From Ostrinia nubilalis (taxonomy: Eukaryota > Arthropoda > Insecta > Lepidoptera > Crambidae), in contig NC_087092.1 of the NCBI RefSeq assembly GCF_963855985.1, forward strand, positions 11,160,001 to 11,224,000: 64,000 nt of DNA, read 5' to 3'. How positions within the stretch are numbered: position 1 is the stretch's first letter; each line of letters starts with the position of its first letter. The position numbers and the translations under genes are program-made. The notes beneath the pieces are model-generated. The model saw only the letters and a program-made list of their open reading frames with translations. It was not told the origin of the DNA and ran no database searches. Of the stretch, positions 42,001-48,000 are shown piece by piece.

Positions 42001-45000
42001 GGTACTTAGGTACTTAAATAAATTTTACGCTCCACCTACTTAGTTCTAGTTAGATGAATTTATTTATAGCTTCGTTCTCTGAGGGAACTGAGTGGGTTTT
42101 CTTATATCCAAGTAAGTTCATATGCGTATTTCAGTTCAGAATAATTTTAAAAATAAGTCGCAAGCATCTTTAGTATTCTAGTCATGTCGCAATCAAAAAT
42201 ATGTAGCAATGCGTAAATTCTGAGCAAGTTTCATTTCAATCTTATTACGATACCTAAAATAAATTAGTTAACCTATTACTTATTCTATGCTAAGACTTAA
42301 TATTTTATGTATGTTTATGCCTGTTATGAATAAAAAAAATAAAAAAAAATACGGACCTCTTTCTATTACTCCAATGTCGTAAGTTGTGATAATGTTAATT
42401 GCAATCAACTATTTCTTGCCGTAGAAACGGTTTAAGCACAACAGACTAACTTTTTGTTACAAAATCGCTCCTAATACTATGGCCTTAAGATCCTACAATG
42501 TTCAGGATTATGTGCCGTTGCCTGTACGCTAACATCCTAACAGGAGTTACGACGTTGTCTGTGTTCTGGGCAACATTTTGTATTAGGCGGCTGGAATTTA
42601 ATATAAGGCTCACACGTACAGTGGAAATGTACATTGTCAAGTCATCTTAGTACAATGTATCTAATATAAGTACCTATTTAGTACTTGGCTTGATATTGCG
42701 CTAAGCTCGTGTATTACATTTGCACGAAATAAACTTGTTTTGCTAGCAGATGTAAATGAAAAAAACACAATCCGCGATCGCAAATAATGAATTAATAATA
42801 AAATAACATAAAATAAGTATAATACATTCACTAAAACTGAAATTGTGGGTATGTTACGTTGTCAAAATAGATTCTAAACAATAAAGAGCTACTGGATTGT
42901 TATTAAACATTGCTAGTCATACATTAATTACGATGATTGGTTTGTTACGACATTGACAAGCCGAACTACAATAATATTTATGTTTGAAATAATAAGTAGG
43001 AAGACTTGTTACTTGTAAAGAAATGTTTAACAAATATTACACTGTTGCTCGTAACAAATCAAGTTAATTAAGTTTAAATACAGCGATAGAAATAAATAAA
43101 TTATAGGTACCTAGTATAAAATTAGTTGTCCTAGAATCGTTTTCTAAAACTGCGTCACTTTATGTTAATCTTCACTCAGTTTCACCTCAATGAAATTGTT
43201 AAAGTTTTATTGATCTGTTGAGCTAGCTAGACTTCTGAAAAGTTGAAAACTAGCATAGATCTTTCTTCAATTGGTCATCATTTAGGAACCTAATGTATTA
43301 AGTTCTTTAGCCAAAAATAAAGATTTGCCTTTTTCAGACTTGTAGAGTTCCCTGAACAGTTACACAGACCTATCCTCTAACGTTCACCAGTCAATTGACC
43401 TTCCTAGTTTTTACAGTCTATCAAAACACAATCCACTTGTTCACCAACTCATTGGACTTATAATTGACGAGAAGTCGGAATTATTGGTTCATGGTGTCAA
43501 CTACTCAATTGGTAGAGAGATACGCATTAATATGTAAAATACGAAAATTCGTTTATTTTTCTGTTTGTGATGCGGACATGTTGTAGGATGTCCCTACACT
43601 GATTTTCAACAGGAAGCCCTATCGCTTGCGCATCCCAGACAGAAAAATAAACGTATTTGCGTATACAATTTTTCTGTCTTCGGTTATCACACTGCGCCGC
43701 GCTCCGTCGCGGAGCGCGGGGCGACAGTTTTTTTCATTGTATGCGAGTACCTCAGTTTGTATAGAAAACACGCGCGGCACTTCACACTGACAACGCGTCC
43801 GCGCAGTGTGATAACCACCTTACGTACTAAAACTGAGCGAGCGCCCTATTGTCATGCATTTAATTTTTTCATTAAATTTATTATTATTATTTTGGACAGG
43901 CCAAAGAACTCCATTGTGACGGACGACAACTGCTGCCTCTGCAACTTCGCTGGTGTCAAGTACATGTCCAAACTCCCCGCCGATGACATCATCTTCGCCT
44001 CCTTCAATAACCGGGTTTTTGAGGTGCGTTTCATCATTTTAATCTATCTTTATAACTTAGGTATTCCTTCAACAGATATAACAGAAGCTCTAAGGACATA
44101 ACATCCTAATACTTGCAAACCTGCATAGCAAAATTAAATGTACTTCATGTTTTACTTAGTTTTACTAGGACCTCCGTATATGTACCGACTAGAGAGGCTT
44201 TTGACAATAAAATATAGTTTCTATTTGTAAAATTTAATTAGTATTTAAGTCCACAGGTGGCATGGACCACTTGTTTTGAGCATCTGTCCCATGAACCTAT
44301 TTCTTTGTCATTAATGTCACCATTCTTCGTCAACATTAGTAACCCTTTGAGATAAGGTATAATGGAGACCTTTCATTGGATTTTTGAATTGCTTTTCCCA
44401 TGATAAGTAACTACATGTTAAGTAGTTTCAAGACTTTAAATTCATATACGAAGTCCGGTCGAAGCTGTCGGTTACTTCACAAGTTACAGGCAACTTGTGT
44501 AATACATTATGTCGGCACTTGAGCCACTTAAGCGTCCGTGAACTCGCCCTCGGCTAATATTTAAACATAAATCCGAAGTTATACAACAAACTAAGTACCC
44601 GAGAAACTCGTTAAATTATGTTTACATACTGACGCGTTATTTGAGTTTCGATCGTTTTTGCAATGCGGAAGCGAGCTTCATGGGTGAACTCAGTGGAAAA
44701 TAATATAATTTTAAAATTTGCAGGTGGCAGTTTGTTAGCTATAGCCGTGGTTGTAGGCATTGTTAGCTTAGAATCAAGTATAGAGTTCATTAATACTTAA
44801 TTACATTACAATATGTAGTACTAAAAGTGTCTTTTCGATAAAACAGTATCGGCGTAGTTCGCCACCTAGCATGGAGAGTATAGACAAAAATGAAATTAAA
44901 ATTAGAGATGGTCGTGCTCCTACAATGAAGATTTAATTACCTGATGAGGAAGATGATGAATAAATTGATTTAATTCCAGTTACCCTTCTGCGTGATAGCG

Positions 45001-48000
45001 GACCATGACCGCGAGAGCATCGTAGTTGCTGTTCGCGGCTCCATATCTCTACGGGACATATTCACTGACTTTACGGCGGGATCCGAAAAATTTGAAGCTG
45101 ATGGTAAGTAGGACGTAAGACCTTAGGGCTATTATGTACCTATCTTGTTTGTAATGCACATAATAGTTATAATAATCCCGTTCACTCCTCGAGCTCAGTT
45201 TAATACCCATGCTTGTGTTAGGGGTGGGTTAGTCACAATAGTTCAAGCAGCGGTCAATCAAACTACCATCGCAACATAAATAAAATACCTACCTATTTTA
45301 TTACAATTTTTCAGGCCTACCAGAAGACACGGCAGCACACAAAGGCATGTCAATGGGTGCTGCGAAGATGCTGAAGAGGCTCCTACCGGTGCTAGACCGC
45401 GCCTTCCAGCAGTACCCACACTATGACCTGGTGCTCACAGGTCTGTATACCATTTCTTTAAGGAAACAGTTTTGTAAAATTCATCTAAATTAAGAATTTA
45501 ATCAACCACTCTGGTTAGTGTGGAAAGTTCAAATCCTCCATTTGGCTCTGGTAAAGACAGGGGCCAATCTCCTGCAGTGCAGTGGAATCTAAATCAATAA
45601 CCCAATGATGATGATGGAAAGTTTAGTATACGAGTAGCTCTATTCTGCTAATACTTCAATGTAAAAGAAACACGAAATTATTACTAGGAATAAATGTACT
45701 ACATTGTAAAAGATAAGCCGCAGCAGCAGGCTTGTGTTAGTAAAATATTCGGGATATTTATAAGTCGAAACGGACACATACAAAAGCAATGTAATTCACT
45801 ACGATAAGCCAAGTCTCATTAAAGATGTACAAGTCTAAACGAAGAAACGCTATAATTATTTCCAGGTCACAGTCTGGGCGCAGGTGTGGCAGTCTTAGTG
45901 GCGCTCAAGCTCAGGCCGAGGTACCCGCACCTTAAAGTGTTCGCGTTTTCTACCCCAGGTAATCTACCCGCATTATGATTATACTTTCTTTTCAGGTTTA
46001 GACAAGTAAATTGCTTCTTTTGACGTGGGTAAGAACTTAAGCTTGCTACGTGTGTTTTTATGCTCACTGTATGTAGGTAGGTACAAGAATATAACATTAA
46101 TCTAAATAGGTATACGAGTAGGAATAATAAGACTGAAAGAATTTTAAGTGGTTTTCGAGACTGTTTGGCATGTTTAATGTCACTTTAATGTTGTTTTATT
46201 GATGATGGTATAGCTTTCGATAATTTTATGAAAAGCTGCAATTCAATAAACGAATGATTTTACTATGTGAACACTGCACAATCACATTGGTACTTTGGTA
46301 TAACTACATGGGCTATTTTTCTTTCCAGCGGGTCTAATAAGTCGCGAAGCAGCGAGGTATACCGAGAGCTTTGTGCTCACTGTGGGCGTGGGAGACGACC
46401 TCGTGATGAGACTCAGCGTGCACAGCATAGAGAACCTTAGGACGAAGGTCATACAGACCATACACGCAACTAAGTTACCCAAGGTGAGTTGTACAATCCG
46501 TTTCTAACTTTAAAGTAAGCAAAAACCGTAATCCGTTAACCTCTTTTTATTTTACTAAACCTACAGATATTCATAACTTTGCAGCAAGTTTTATTGGGGA
46601 TTTCCCACGGGCTTTTTTTAATCCATTTTCTTGAGCGTATTGCCAAGGGTCTACATGTAAACCCTCTTTTCATTAGCCATGCTACAAACGCAATTGGTGT
46701 TCTTCAAGGTTCATTACTTAGTCCATTTCTATTTTAGGCATCTCCCAGGAGACAGTAACGTTAAGTCTGTAGCTAACTAAAGTAGTTTAAAGTGTAATTA
46801 GACCCATTTCTAAGAAACGAGGTTTATGCTTATACATACACTTACATTTTCTGAAATTAATTAGTTCATCTACTTAGTTCTGAGGTTGATAACACTGACA
46901 CTACTTGGGTGTCTCCCAAGGGACAATCCTTTGAATATCTCAGGCGTGTCTATTTTAGAGATGAGACGTATTTACTAGAACAGATCCACACACTAGGTAT
47001 TTTACAGTACTAGGCGGCACCTATTCCAATTTTTTAAATTCTTGATCCACCTAGTATTTTATAAATTACACGATTTCCGACCCTACCATCAAAGTAATGG
47101 AGGTTATTATTGCGTAATCCGTAGTCGTGTATTACGCGCACCTAGTATTTCTCGCTAAGCTTATGTGCGAACGTAAAGATTCACTCCGTCTCTGTTTGAC
47201 CAAACAAACTTGAGCGCGACGAAGCAAACGCACACAAACGTAGTCAAACCATATTCATGTAAATAAGAAAAAATATGTAAATATATTTATGAAATTGATA
47301 TCTTTTAAATACGCCAACTTTTAAGTTGACAGTCCAAAGCCTGTTGAAGTATGAAGGGAGGAATTATTATTCAATTTCAAATTGCATTATTCATACTACG
47401 GTTGTATCTTTTAAAAAAAAAAGTATTTTAGTCATATTACGTGGATTAGTCCGCACTAGTCGCGTAAAGTATGCTAAATTACTACGTACTAGGTGGAATA
47501 GGTATTTGGATCGAGTATTAATAAATACTAGGAATAGGTGCACCTAGTACCAAATTTACCTAGTATAACCCATCTCTAGTCTATTTATATACCCTTCTTG
47601 TTCTAGTACAGTGGGTGTTCTGCAAGAGTCGTTCTTTGGACCATTGTTTCTTTTTTAAACACCCGTCTAAAGAATCAACCTTTTGCCCTAATGCGTCAGT
47701 CTCTTCAAAGTTCCAGTTACATTAGTTACATTGGGTGTCCCGCAAGGGTCGTTCTTTTGACCAGTGCTTCACTTTGTTTAAATATTCTTCTTAGGTGTCT
47801 CGCAAGGGTCGTTAATTAGACCAATGACTTAAAGTATCCTTCTTTTCAAGTACCGCATCATGCTGAACGGCTTCGGCTACGCGCTATTCGGGGTTCCAGC
47901 TCGCGACTTGGAGTCAACCTGGCGGCGGCCTGAGGACCTGGAGGCCCACCAGTCGGACGACTCAGCAGACGCGCTGCTAGTCCAAAGCGTGTCCACCGTG

